NCBI GenBank assembly: GCA_963995505.1
Contig: OZ023186.1
Coordinates: 5,766,001 to 5,830,000, forward strand
Reading direction: 5' to 3'
DNA length: 64,000 nt
DNA from: Hypericum androsaemum
Taxonomy: Eukaryota > Streptophyta > Magnoliopsida > Malpighiales > Hypericaceae
The position numbers were made by a program, and so were the translations under genes. A model generated the notes under the pieces. The model did no database searches and was not told the origin of the DNA. It worked only from the letters and a program-made list of their open reading frames with translations. This document shows positions 35,464 to 47,708 of this stretch, one piece after another. Each line of letters opens with the position of its first letter. The first letter of the stretch is position 1.

Positions 35464-35941
35464 GGCGAATTTTCACAGCAGACTATTTATCTATCTATCT
35501 ATCTATCTGGATGATGTATTGAAATTCTTGTTTTGATAATAATGGCACAGATAGTTTGAATTTTTACAAGTTTATGTGTGGGTCTGCCTGCAAATACTCA
35601 TGTATATCTATCTATCTATCTATCAATCTATCTAGTTGCAGACCTTAGAGCAAGAGAAGATGTGTCATGTCCGGCGACCATGACGGTCCTCCGCGGTCTC
35701 CTTCTCGGACACACACAGATTGTCCATTACAATTTCCACAACCCAACAAGAGCACATCCAAGCAAGAACATATCCTTAGCGAGCAATTAAATCTGTAGGT
35801 CACACCCCCTAGGATCTCTACGTGATAGCAGAAAAACCCTAATTGCAGAAGACAATAGAAATAAAATGAAATGCTAAGTATCATCCCATTCTCACAATTG
35901 CCGTCAATACTTATTATTATAAAGATAGAAAATAACACCTC
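35464..35941. other. Flank of the inverted F-box duplication
   Basis: Contains CTAT microsatellites (35489-35508, 35607-35632) and, to about 35790, the mirror copy of 29541-29948 (for example GTCCATTACAATTTCCACAA versus its complement). No gene. Confidence 0.6.
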
Positions 35942-36178
35942 TCAAGATGCTATTAAAGTGACACTAGCAATTGTTCGGGAACAGATAAATTCACATGTTT
36001 GTTGCGCAGATGAATGCTCTATCAATATTTCCAACTTCTGGTGACCTAGCTGCAATTTGTTTCTTGAATCAGCAACTTTAAAGCCATTCTCCACCAATAG
36101 ATCATCTACTCTAGATCCAAAATTTGGATGAAAACTGTGCAGATCAATGGAAATGCCGTTAGATGTGAACTGAAGAAC
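35942..36178 (-). pseudogene. Exon-like open segment, family not recognised
   Basis: After an acceptor (AAAATTTTCAG), 78 codons are open on the minus strand: VLQFTSNGISIDLHSFHPNF, GSRVDDLLVENGFKVADSRN, KLQLGHQKLEILIEHSS, ending in TGA. The composition looks like a real soluble protein and a terminal exon. I do not recognise the family and found no matching upstream exon, so it may be a gene fragment. Confidence 0.3.
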
Positions 36179-36751
36179 CTGAAAATTTTAGATAAGATTT
36201 TCAGAAACAACAAACCATAAGAAAATGCCATTGGAGAATGTTGGTGAGGAAGGCTTAGTTAGGCTAGAGAGAGCTTGGGTGCCGCACGAAAAACTTGCGA
36301 ATAAAAAATCTGCTCGTGACGTTAGGCTATGAACTCTTGAACATAGCTTCATTGCTCATTGAAGAGGAGAAAGCAAGCAACAGAAACAAAAAACAATGAT
36401 TCTATATCTTCTAGCCATTAGGGCTATGGGGGTTTGTGGTTTATTGACAAAATAGTGGAATATGTATTTAGATTGTATGACTAGGTGGAATCAATTCTAG
36501 CGATGTTAACGTTAAGATAGGAATTCTTTATCGAGGTATTCTTTTCTACTATGATTTTTTCCATTGAATTTTATCATAGTATGATTTTGATAAAGTCGAC
36601 GATCGTAAACTCGCAAAAGAAAATTTTATACTAAGTAGGTTATATATATTCTTCTTTAATAAAATTTACTTAAGAAAGGAAGTTGATAATAATTATACAA
36701 GGGTGCTAATATGAGTACAATCAGGCAAAGAGGTCCTATGTTATATGTAGC
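36179..36751. other. Spacer
   Basis: No gene or structured repeat seen. Confidence 0.4.
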
Positions 36752-37297
36752 TGTTGGAAAAATGGAGCAAATATTTGTGAGTAAAATAATAATTCAAAGG
36801 GAATTTTATTGGGCATAAATAATTTGAGTGGTTAATGTGAGATATAACAAAATTGTAATAATCCACATTAAAAATCTAAATAAAAATTGACATTTATTTA
36901 AGAAAAATCATTCATTATTTTTAGGTTTTGTAACATTCATCATTTATTTAGAAATTTATTACATTCCAAATTTATTGCATAAATTAAATCAGATGTTACA
37001 CAATTAAATTGTGTAAATTCCCATATTTATTTTGCCCTTTGGATATTTGCTATATAAGAAGGATATTCTTCATTTGTGAAAGATACAACCAAGTGTACTA
37101 CCTATTTGTACCATTTTTCGATTCCGAGTATCTATATTTTGTTCTTGTTAGATTATTGGTTGCCCGTGTTCATTTGAACTCGGAAGGGTCTATTTAATCC
37201 TGGAGAACTACATCTATCGGTGAAATAATTTTTAAGGACAGCGTTTCCTACGCGACTCAGATCAAATGTCGTTCATATTCCACCATATTTTTCAACA
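36752..37297 (+). repeat. Probable Copia solo LTR
   Basis: It starts TGTTGGAAAAATGGAGCAAA and ends ATATTTTTCAACA, has a TATA-like GCTATATAAGAAGG near 37050, and is of typical Copia LTR length. The flanking 5-mers (GTAGC, ATCTT) do not match, so the call rests on the ends and promoter only. Confidence 0.45.
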
Positions 37298-37817
37298 ATC
37301 TTAAGAACTAATTTCTCTACCGAGAGGGTTGATCGAGTCGAGAGCTTTCATTTATTGCGGAGGAGGGAGCTGGTGAAGGATGCGAGACAGAACCAGCAAA
37401 AGGATGTGAGATCGAGGCGTTGTCCTTTTACACTGGAGGACACATGGTTGACGTAGTGAACTGTGGCGATGGTGAGCTATGTGGATTATGCATCATCCTG
37501 CATATCAAGGCTTGGATCTTTGGGTACATTTACTTCCAATTCTGGTATGACTTCTCTTTGCTTAAAATACATCGTGGTATGTGGTCCTCACCTCTGTTGA
37601 GTCAATCGATCGCTTGATCTTTCTTGTTAGGATATAATTATCTCGCGTTATTATATTATTGGCATGAGTTGGCATTGAGTTCATATTACTTTTTGGTGTT
37701 TTTCGTTTTGTTCCCCTGAAGCCTGTTATATATTGGTCAATGTCATCCAAGAAAAATTTGTATTACTTGCTTGCATTAGTCGAAGCGTTGCATGACATGA
37801 CTGGAAAAGGGGAATAG
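37298..37817. other. Spacer of unknown origin
   Basis: Moderately GC-rich start, short frames only. Could be eroded retroelement interior. No gene supported. Confidence 0.4.
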
Positions 37818-38399
37818 TATATTGTTGCGGGAATAAGTGAATAAGTAATCCGAGACAGATCCGGAGTGGTCGTCCCAAGGTCGGTCTAACTATGCTAGGC
37901 TAGGCTAAGTTATGAACTACGGACTACGGGCTAAGGAAAGGAAAAGCAACAATGATAAGTAAAGTAGTTGTGTGTTGTGTTGTGGATGCTCGTCTTCCTA
38001 GCCCAAGCCCTCCTTTTATAGAGTGCCTTGATCTAACCTCAGCGCCTTCAGAATAGGAAATCCTAAATCGCCTCCAAGACCTTCGGCTCCAAGTCTCAAT
38101 CCCGAGAGATCCACTTTAAGTTATTTGTTCCTAATATGACGGGATCCTCCCGGATCAGTACAAGTCATCTTTCTTAAATGAGCAGATCCCGTCCTTGAAT
38201 AGGAAGCTTTCAAAATATGACGACGAAGCAATCAAGGCCTAAAGGGAAACTTACCAAGCCTTGCCAAATATTGAGAATCTCGTCTCAAGTTAGGAAAATA
38301 TAGATCGACTTGACCTTCCCACGCAAAATCTCGTCTTAAGTCCGTCATCGTCAAGATGGACATCTCGCCAGGCCCAAAGTGAATCCCACTCGGGTCCAA

Positions 38400-38821
38400 G
38401 TTGGCTTCTCACCTTCGGTTTCTCGCCTTAGGCTCCTCGCTCGGCTTCTTGCCTTAGGCTTCCCGCCTTAGGTTTCTCGCTCGGCCTCTCGCTTTAGGCG
38501 TCACGCTCGGCCTCTCGCCACTCGGGCTCTCGCCACTCGGCCTCTCGCCATAGGCCTCTCGCTTTAGGCGTCGCGCTTGGCCTCTCATCGTAGGCCTCTC
38601 ACTCAGCCTCTCGCCATAGGCCTCTCACTCGGCCTCTCGCCACTCGGCCTCTTGCTCGGCTTCTCCACTCGGCCTCTCGCCACTCAGCCTCTCGCTCGGC
38701 CTCTCACTATAGGCTTTTTTCCGTAGGCCTCTCGCTCGACCTCTTGCTTTAGGCATCGTGCTCGGCCTCTCGCTCGGCTTCTCGCCGTAGGCTTCCCGCT
38801 CGGCCTCTCACCGTAGGTTTC
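38400..38821. repeat. Short GGCCTCTCGC-type repeat tract
   Basis: Dozens of variants of GGCCTCTCGCTCGGCCTCTC with inserted TTTAGGCGTC/ATAGG words. Lies inside the solo LTR and pairs imperfectly with the following 36-bp array. Confidence 0.8.
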
Positions 38822-39040
38822 CCACCTATATGAGCGAGAAGAGCTTCCCGCCCGGGCTCGCCTACATGAGCGAGAGAGACTTCTCGTCCGGGCCCGCCTA
38901 CATGAGCGAGAGGAGTCTCTCGCTCAGACTCGCCTACGTGGGCGAGAAGAGCCTCTCGACCGGGCTCGCCTACGTAGGCGAGAGGAGCCTCTCGCCCGGG
39001 CTCGCCCACGTGAGTGAGAGGGGCCTCTCGCCCAGACTCC
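38822..39040. repeat. 36-bp tandem repeat, about 6 copies
   Basis: Unit GCCTACATGAGCGAGAGGAG plus CCTCTCGCCCGGGCTC, a 12-codon period. It keeps several frames open on both strands, which explains the long repetitive frames there. They are not genes. Confidence 0.85.
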
Positions 39041-39213
39041 ACGTACCGACGAGCCCGAGCCAATTCTCACAAATCCGGAGATAGATCGTCATAAATCCGA
39101 GACATTAATTTCGTGCTCCAACATATATTTAGAACAAAACAAAGTGAAAAAAAGATGGCAAGTATAATTCTATGCATAACAAGTTTATGGTTATAGATCG
39201 ATCATAAATTTTA

Positions 39214-40702
39214 GGGTAAATTACCCTCACATCCCTGTACTTTGGTCACCGTTCCCCTAGGGTCCCTGGATTTTGGAAAATAATTTTTTCGTCCCTAAGT
39301 TTTGATGATAATAGACTCTCGGGTCCCTGGAGCCAGAATATTCCTTTTTCTCCGGTGAGCTCCCACCTGAAATGACCAAAATATCCCTCCCACTTAAAAA
39401 TAAAAAGTCTCTTCCTTCCACTTTAAGAAAAAATCCATCATCTTCCATCTTAGAACACCAATTTAGTACTTCAAGAACATCTAAGTAGAACACAAAAAAA
39501 TTAAATTTCAACCTCTCATCTCAGTCTCCTTCAACCTCTCTTAAGTCTCAAGAACTAAACATAATCAATAACTAAATAAATAAGAATATATCAAAACTCC
39601 AGAGTCTGAACATGCATCAAAACCTTGAATCCAGAGAAATTGAAACAATTGCTTGCTGTCAACAAAACCTACCTTCACATCTTGGGCTTGTGTATGAAAT
39701 CCAAGCAAACAAAATCTCACATCTCAATTCTCGCCTCACTCTCAATTTTGACCGTTCGGAGGAGAACCTTGTCGGGATAAGGATAGCCGGATGTCATTTT
39801 ACACCGGCATCGGAAGCCACCAGGTTCTTCCTGACGGCCGCCTCGGGCCGGAGACTCTCGTATCCCCCTTCCTAAAACCCAATAAACAAAATCAGCGCAG
39901 TCCCAAGCGCCATCCCGAGCGTTGTTCCAGGAGCCATCCGAGGCAGGCCCAAGCCTCGTCTCGAGCACCGTCCGAGGAAGTCCCAGATAGAAAGGAGAAG
40001 GAGGTGACGACGTCGGAGAAGTGGGTGATGGTGGAGACTTGATTGAGCATAGCGGTGGAGTAGAGTGCGAGGGAGGTGGAGTGGGATGCCACGATGAGGG
40101 AGCTCGGGTTGAGGGAGAATCCAACGACGGGGATGGGGATTTCAGGTTCGCTCGATCGCTGGTATAGGGTTTCCTCTGCCATTTTTGGGAGCAAAAATTC
40201 AATTGTCCGTTGAATCTACTTCTCAGAATTGCCTTGGAATTCATCGCCCATTGAAGTCGCTTCTTAAAATTCATCGCCCATTTCTATCTCTCTCTCTCTC
40301 TGGGTTTCGTTTCTTCCATTTCTCTCCGAATCGGAATGTCAGGGATCTGAGGAAGTAGGTTTGAATTGAAACGACGAGGAAGAGAGGGATAATGATTACG
40401 GGCGAAGAGATTATTGATTGATTTTGTTGATTTTTGTTTATTGATTAGGTTTAAAAGTTTGAGAAAGAAGATGAATAGGGGAAGAAGATGAATCGAGGAA
40501 GGAAGAGACTTTTTATCTTTAAGTGGGAGGGGTATTTTGGTCATTTCAGGTGGGAGTTCACCGGAGAAAAAGGAATATTCTGGTTCCAGGGACCCGAGAG
40601 TCTATTATCATCAAAACTTAGGGACGGAAAAATTATTTTTTAAAATCTAGGGACCCTAGGGGGAGGGTGACCAAAGTACAGGGACGTGAGGGTAATTTGC
40701 CC
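39214..40702. mobile_element. Pack-MULE with perfect 9-bp target duplication
   Basis: Inverted repeats of about 210 bp start GGGTAAATTACCCTCACATC and end ACGTGAGGGTAATTTGCCC. The 9-mers TAAATTTTA flank it (39205-39213, 40703-40711). No transposase. The interior holds exon-like sequence with an apparent TTTTAG acceptor on the minus strand near 39875. Confidence 0.9.
39892..40179 (-). pseudogene. Captured gene fragment, possibly WD-repeat (UTP15-like)
   Basis: The minus strand reads MAEETLYQRSSEPEIPIPVV, then SLIVASHSTSLALYSTA and ITHFSDVVTSFSF. The succession of short beta-strand-like blocks resembles the first WD40 blade of the U3 snoRNP protein UTP15. That is from memory and weak. It sits inside the Pack-MULE and is cut short, so it is not a working gene. 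Confidence 0.35.
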
Positions 40703-40711
40703 TAAATTTTA

Positions 40712-42319
40712 ACTAGCCTAGTCATTGGAAATTCAATGGCCTTATTTGAATTTACTTATCAACCTTAAAGTGCTGTAATGAATTCCCAAATTGTGGTTAC
40801 ATATGAATTTGTTTGTATTAAAGTGCTTAAATAAATAAGGTCATCGAAGAATTTTAATGAGAATAAGTGGACGTCTTCTGGTTGCGAAATAATGTCATAA
40901 CGTTGGCTGTAGCTTAGGCCATTAAAAAAAATTATTTTAAAAAAACTGTAGCGAGAGATAGAAGGTCATGAGTTACTTGCATGATTAGCAAGTTTAAATA
41001 AATTGGATTAATCATGGGATGCAAATTTATTTGGGTATTAAAAAAATGCATGTGAAGTATTGTAATTGAGTACTAGTGATCATTTAGCATATCTAAGGTT
41101 GAAGTTGATGATATGGTCAATATATGATTATTGTCTATTATATTAGTTAATTTTCTCATTGTTATATATACTTGGACAAATCAATATTTGCTTTGTGTTT
41201 GAGAAATCACCAACTGAGGCGAAGGTGTTGATGAATATCGAAGTTGGTGACTCATTTTATATTCGTGGAGCAAATGTCACCCGTAGAAGCAGGGTACAAA
41301 GAAGATAGAATCAATGAGTGTGGTGGATGATTTGAGAATTCAGAATGACGAGATTGTGATAAAAATAGTCGCCATCGAGGTATTCAATTTCTTGTTCTAT
41401 TCCACTTTATTTTCCAACAGTAGCTTAGTGCGTGAATTATCTTAGTTTATGTATTTACATAGATTAACGGTATTGATGTTATAGTGGAATCATGCACATT
41501 TAAAAATATTTTCTTTGTGGGTAGTAACATTTTACGTACTAAAATGTTAGGAGACAATTGTCGAAGGAATTGGTTGCAACCAGGGATAGAAGCGAGTGGA
41601 TTTAATGGAGACCTTAAGACGGGAGGAGACAAATTGCGGTACGTATAAAAAAAAGACAAATTGCGGAATTAATGAAGTTAAGAAACGGGTTTGGTTGCCC
41701 CTGGAAAGGTTCTAGGAAGGAAGGATTTTTCGTTGCTAAAAAGGAATCTCATTTATATTAGTTGGTTTTCCATCGCACGAGGAGAATAGTAATAGTCTAT
41801 GGTCCAATGAAGGAAGCACCATGAGAGTTATATGGAATTGTGATTCGAACCTAATTTTTCCCTTTTTGTCTCTTTAGTAAAAAAGGTTATAATTGATAAT
41901 TTGTAAATATGTTTCTTTCTCCATGACTTTTACCCGTAAACTAAAGGATCTCCCCCAATTTTCCTACCCTAGTTACGAACCCTAATTCGACCAAAGTTAC
42001 GAGGACTGAAAACAATCATCAGAAGGAGTGACCAAAGGTACATACCTTCAACTTGATTTCCTATGCGTTTTCTACATCAATTATGATCTATTACATGAAG
42101 TAGCTAGCTAACAGCGGAACAGTTGGCTTGATTAGAAGTTAAGTTTTGGCTGCCTTACCAGACTTAGTCGATCAATTTTCTGTCTTTTATCCTTCAATTC
42201 ATTGAAGGAAAAAAACAAAGCCGAAAGCTTTTCCCGACTAGTATGTCTTTTCTAAAACTATTTAGGAGCACAGTTTATTAGGTGGAAAACTTGATCTAAT
42301 TGGCTGTGCTCGGATTTAG
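40712..42319. other. Spacer and degenerate 5' exon of the F-box gene
   Basis: 40712-41980 shows no gene. 41995-42037 is homologous to the first coding exon of the F-box copy at 52167-54187 (ACGAGGACTGAAAAC... against ATGAGGACTCTGGAAAA), but here ATG has become ACG and a TGA lies inside. A GTACAT donor at 42038 and a TTTAG acceptor before 42320 remain, so this probably serves as a non-coding leader exon. Confidence 0.55.
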
Positions 42320-43931
42320 ATGGAATGCTGTATCGAAGGAGAGGAGCTGATTAGTAAGTTACCAGATGACATTCTTGTTTGTGTTCTCTCTCTTTTGGCT
42401 CCGCATGAAGTCATTAGATGTGGTGCGCTTTCCCGCCGGTGGACTACTCTTCCCAAGTTAGTTCCAATGACACTGAAATTTGTTAGGAAGTACAAGAAAC
42501 CGTCTCTAACTGAAGAGACCAAGTTCATTCATCACGTCAAACAGGTCATCGATTCCTATCCAGGTGAAACAGTAGCCGAACTCAGCATCTCTTACTACTT
42601 AAGCATGGCGTATCAACGCCTTGACATATGTTCCCAAATTGACAATTGGGTCCAATTTGCAATGGGAAAAAAAGTTCGCAAGTTTAACTTGGATTTTTCT
42701 GACGACATGGGATGGATTTCATACTACAACTACCAATTTCCACCTATTCCCTATTATCAAAATAGATCGAGATCGCAAGATGGTGGTTTACCTATGTGCA
42801 CCTCGCTTATTGATCTTCGACTGCATTGTGTGAACGTGACCAACCAGCACATCGCACACTTTTTAAAATGTTGTCCTTTCCTTGAATCACTTTGCATTAT
42901 AAGTTCGGACAGCCTTACAAGTCTAAAAATAGATGGTCCCATTAGGTTGAAGTTCTTGGAGATACGAGAATGCATTAAGTTAAAGATTTTTGAGGTTTCT
43001 GCACCAAATCTCATTTCGTTCAAGTACGATCCATGGATGCATCTAACAAGTATGCCTCTTAAGTGCGCACCGCAACTCAATGAGATGGTGGTATCTAGTG
43101 GTTTTTATAACTTTTTAATAGACAATTTTTGTCTGTTCATAAGTTATTTTGCTCAAATAGAGACCCTCTCATTGGGTGTTGAAAGAGCCATTTCCAAGGT
43201 TAGTCTACATGTATACAGCTATTTTTTTGACTGTTTGGTCAATGATGCTTTAAAGTTAAACGTATTTTTCTCGTGATTGGTCAGGAGTTCCGCTGGCCCA
43301 TTGGAATCCCCACTTTAAAAAATCTCAAGCACTTGACTCTTCAAACTAGGATATATGACAAAAATAGCCTCATGTGCTTCAGTCCATGGATCGAAGCGTC
43401 TCCGCTCCTTAGAAGATTTGTCTTTGAGGTAATAATATGTCTCATATTTTGATTCAATGGATTTGTATTTTCTATTTAACAGTTGTGGTAGACTTGCAGA
43501 AATCATAAATGTGTCCCATTCACGAGGGAATATTTTATGAAGTTGTTTAGCTAGATGTACATTTTTGTTGGTGGTTATAAATCTATTCGGCGCTAGTGTT
43601 TGAGATTCCAATTTTGTCTCAGAGAAGTGGAAGCGGGATGCGTTATGGAACATGGAGTAAAGCAATGAAGCCTCAGATGTGCCCGCATCAGCTCTTGAAA
43701 GAGGTCAAATTTGTTGGATTCATAGGAGATGTATTGGACATCGAACTTGTTATTTACATCACTGAGAACGCTGTAAACCTCGACAAGATCATATTCGATT
43801 GTCGTGATCCAAGATTTATTGGGACCCATATGGAGGACAATAAGACCAACAAGAGGGCATTGGGCAGAGTTCATGCTAAAAAGTTCCAGTCCATGCTGAG
43901 CTCCGCGGTTGAGTTTGTTTTGATACCGTAG
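42320..43931 (+). CDS. F-box/LRR-FBD protein, intact
   Basis: Three coding exons (42320-43198, 43285-43428, 43623-43931) join in phase 0 to 443 residues. F-box at residues about 10-48 (LISKLPDDILVCVLSLLAPH...LSRRWTTLPKLVP), which in this family binds SKP1/ASK. A middle LRR-like region (residues about 150-300, HFLKCCPFLESL, LKFLEIRECIKLKIFEVSAP) follows, then a C-terminal FBD domain (CPHQLLKEVKFVGFIGDVLD, LDKIIFDCR). The role is a predicted substrate receptor of an SCF ubiquitin ligase; the target is unknown. The ATG is the first codon after a splice acceptor and corresponds to ACG (Thr) in the neighbour at 53824, so this start seems newly made. It is the only open copy of four in the window. 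Confidence 0.85.
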
Positions 43932-44739
43932 GAGAATTTTCACAGCAAACTATTTATTTGTTTATTTATCTAGATGATGTATTGAAATTCTTGTTTTGAT
44001 CACAGATAGTTTGACTTTTTACTATCTTGTTTTGATCACAGATAGTTTGACTTTTTACTATCTTGGTTTCGTCTCAATTACGGGTCTTTAGAGGTGATGC
44101 GATTTTGATCATGACTCAAAACCCAGAAGCAGCCAACGTATGTTCTATAAACCTTAAACACCTATTTCGTTCAATAGGTATGCGATTTTGCATGTTTCCA
44201 ATAGATGAACAAATGACGGTACAAGTAAACGGGGAAAACCACCTACTACATATCTCGGAAGAGCACGCAACGATGGTGAGGGCGAAACCACCTACTAAAT
44301 AGCACATCACTTTGACTTGGAATCTTTAAAGATGACGTAGCGTATTTAAAACGCCATGTAAGCTCGTGTTGTATCACCGGTGATCGGAAAAAATACTTTT
44401 AGGATATTATTTGATCCGTTTAGAAAAGTACAGAGAGTTACGTGAACTACTTTCAAATAGAAGGGTTTATTAAATATTTTGAGATAGTAGAGGAGTTATT
44501 TAACTTTTATTCCCTTTTAAATTGATCTTGCTACGTAGATTTTTTTGGCAATTCGCTGTTGGATCAATTGTCAGAGAAATCTTATTTGCCAGGGTCGTGG
44601 TTAGGAGGTTATTTATAGTGGTAGCCTCATATGCCTTTTTACTAAAACCCTAGGTGGTTAACACGTGCTTAATATGTTTTTTTCCACCTTTTTGTATACT
44701 TGTATATATTACAATGATCAATATAATTCTACTTTTTTT
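43932..44739. other. 3' flank of the F-box gene
   Basis: Contains a tandem 37-bp duplication (TCTTGTTTTGATCACAGATA.., about 43990-44064). A short open frame at 44063-44302 is not recognised. No other gene. Confidence 0.5.
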
Positions 44740-45662
44740 CATGGTTTTAAAAAATGACCCGGAGGCCGATCCGGGATTTCTCCCGTCCTCTGGGTCGACC
44801 AGTCGGACCATAATTTTTTTATTATATATTTTTTTAAAATTAATAAATAATATATATGTAAAATATAGGTTGTTTTGGGCATTTGACGTGAATGAAGTGG
44901 ATTAATATCAACCTAAAAAAGCCAAAATCATCATCTGTAATTATTAAACATCTAACTTACAAGTAATCAACGAAATGATCCAGGAACATATGCTATTAAC
45001 TTGCAAGTAATACCAAAATGCTATTAATTCACCTTCTGCTGGGAGTAACATATGATCCAGAAACACTAAATATGCCAAAATAGTCGAGTACTATCATCAC
45101 CACCTAGCATTAGTTGCTTACAAAACTAGGGGTGGCAGCAACTGAATTAAGTATTAACATACCATCTATAGTTCCGCACTAACATCACCACCTAACCTTA
45201 GTTGCTTACAAAAGTCGTCCATAATTCAAACTTTACAAACGCCAAAAAAGTCAAATACTTCATGGTTCATCTTGTGGCGGTAATGGTGCTAGCCAATCTT
45301 CATTTTCTCCATCCGATCCAGGAAGCACCACAATATCATCTTCACAGAAAACATTTGAAAAAAATAATAAGAACATATTCATATTGAACAAGATCACAAG
45401 ATCATAATAAGAAAATATTACAAACTTCTAGCTAGAAGTGGCTCTACTTCCAAATCTCCATCTTTCCCTACACCACAAATTGGTAATTCTAAAAGCATAT
45501 CCTCCAATTCATCTTGACCAATTTCTCCTTCCGGAACTTGCTCAGTAATCTAAAATCCTGTCTTGTCAATGGATTCATAATCAACAGGATCATATGATCT
45601 TTTTGAATGGAGCAACCTAGAACAGTAAAGCATTGATTTTTAATCATAACATAAGGTACCCA

Positions 45663-47708
45663 TCAAGTCATTAAGTCTTTGTCAATGTATTCATACCTGT
45701 CTCGTAAGCGCAAGTTATAATGAACATAGACCAAGTCATTAAGTCTTTCATGCTCCAAACGATTTCTCATTTTTGAATGAATCCAATCAAACGTACTCCA
45801 ATTACGCTCACAACCCGAAGAAGAAGCTGTTTGACTGAGGAATCTGATAGCAAACTGTTGCAAAGTTGGTGCACTCGAACCAAAATTCCTCCACCATGCA
45901 TCTGTTAAAAATAATACCCAAATTTTATACACGTAAGAACAATTTTTATTAATAGCAAAGTTGATAAAATTAGTAGTTACCTGGACTAAGGGTCTTTGAC
46001 ATATCCAATGCTAATTCATGTCCAAAAGATGGTAACCTACGTTCTCTGAAGTGCTCAATTTCAACGAATAGTTGTGTTCCATCTATTTCACCTACTCTCA
46101 TTTGCAGCGCCACAAAGTCAAGCATAGCTTGGATAACAAGTTGCTTCTTGCAAAAGTTGTCCTGATCATACTGAAATGCGGGATTCAATTGGTATGCCAT
46201 AGTGTGAATAGGCTGACGAAACATGACATCCCACCTAGTCTTAATGATATCAGTATAAGGCTTGTAAAGTATCTTCTTATTAAAAAATATCTCCTTCACG
46301 GCTTTACGTGCCCTACGCGTCCCCTCGAAAACATATCCCATTGAAGGCTTTTCATCAGCATCACATATACGCAATAGATGCATCAAGGGAGCCATCAATC
46401 TCACAGCAATCAAGGCATTGTTCCAAAACCTAAAATCTAATACAATTTGCTTCAGTTCTCTACCCTTTGGCATCTTCAAATATTTCTTGAAATCTTGAGA
46501 CACGACCAAAGCTTCCAAGTCGTCCTTGTGGTCATGCAAACTTTTAAGAGCGATAAAAGTTGTAGCAAAGCTGCCCCGGGTCTAATAATCTCAGTCCAAT
46601 TAGGACGTCGCCTCAACCAATTCAAAGTCCACTTGTGATTGTACACAAAGACAGTGATCTTAGAGCCCGAAGTAGCTGTCACTTTCATTAAAGGCATTTC
46701 ACAAATGTCTTTCATAATCAGATTGATGCAATGCGCAGCACAAGGAGACCAATAAATGGTCTTGTACTTCTCATTCAACAGCCTACCAGCAGCCTTATAA
46801 TTAGCTCCGTTATCAGTCACAACTTGAACAACATTACCAATGCCCGCCCACTCAACAATCTCTGAAAATAAGTTGCATAATGTTTGAGCATCGGAAAAAA
46901 AACCCGAAGCATCCACGGACTTCACAAAGCTCATCCCCTTGGGACAAGAGACCAAAAAGTTGATCAATGATCTTTGCCTATTATCCGTCCAACCATCCGC
47001 CATAATAGTGCATCATGTGTCTTTCCAATTTTTTCTATATTCTTCAACAATTAACTCCACGGATTTTTTGGCATCTCTAAGCAAACCAACACGCAAAGCA
47101 TGATATGTTGGATGCGTATATCCATGGCCCAAACTTGCAACCTTGTTAATAGCTACTTGAAAAAGGGGCGAGTTTATAGCATTCATTGGAATTCCAGTAT
47201 CATAAAACCACATTGCAACAGCCAAATCTGCTTCATGCCATCTTTCCTTACTTTGCAATGCAGCTTTAATACTTGGTTGAGAATGATTACTCACACCATG
47301 CTTAAAAAACTTCTGAATACTCACATCAATAGCTCTTTTCTTTGATGGAGACGGCATTGTCACTTCCTCACTATCGTCGGTCTCAAAGTTTCCTAACTTC
47401 TCCTTCATCTTCTTGGAATTCTCCGCATGTATACTTATAAGTTTGTCTCGTACGTCACTTGTAACCTTTGAGCATTTCTCAACTTCTCCTCTTATTCCCA
47501 TCAAGTGGTTCTTGAACCGGTAAATTCCTCCACCGGCAAAGACTTTCTGACAAAATGTGCATTGGATTGATTTCTTCCCCGTTGAACTTTCTAGTAGAAT
47601 TGCGTGTTCCCATGCCGCATCCTTTTTATGCCTCACATTTCGAGAATTGCTTGATTGTGTTTGAATTTTGGCTTGAGATTCAGGACGAACTTCTCCAGAG
47701 TTCGACAT
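45663..47708 (-). pseudogene. hAT transposase (BED finger, DUF659, hAT C-terminal), broken
   Basis: From 47708: a BED-type zinc finger (CTFCQKVFAGGGIYRFKNHL), a DUF659 region (MADGWTDNRQRSLINFLVSC, VVTDNGANYKAAGRLL, YWSPCAAHCINLIMKDI), a middle region (46539-45970), an intron with donor GTAACT after SPG, and the dimerisation domain (45900-45663, SSSGCERNWSTFDWIHSKMR). A TGA at 47013-47015 sits where the family has Gly (GCTIMADGW context), and a frameshift lies near 46575. It is a cut-and-paste transposase, now inactive. Confidence 0.9.

Larger units (their letters stand above)
37823..39123 (-). mobile_element. Solo LTR (1.3 kb) with target duplication TATAT
   Basis: On the minus strand it starts TGTTGGAGCACGAAATTAAT and ends TCCCGCAACA. 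Flanks are TATAT on both sides (37818-37822, 39124-39128). The ends match the 3' LTR at 2302-2891, so both belong to one family. No internal domain is present. Confidence 0.9.

Noticed and set aside
38749..39084. Repetitive open frames with 12-residue repeats on both strands
   Set aside because: A 36-bp tandem array with a period divisible by three keeps frames open; it is inside a solo LTR.
44063..44302. 79-codon open frame downstream of the F-box gene
   Set aside because: Fair composition but no recognised family; overlaps the 3' flank repeat; evidence too weak to call a gene.
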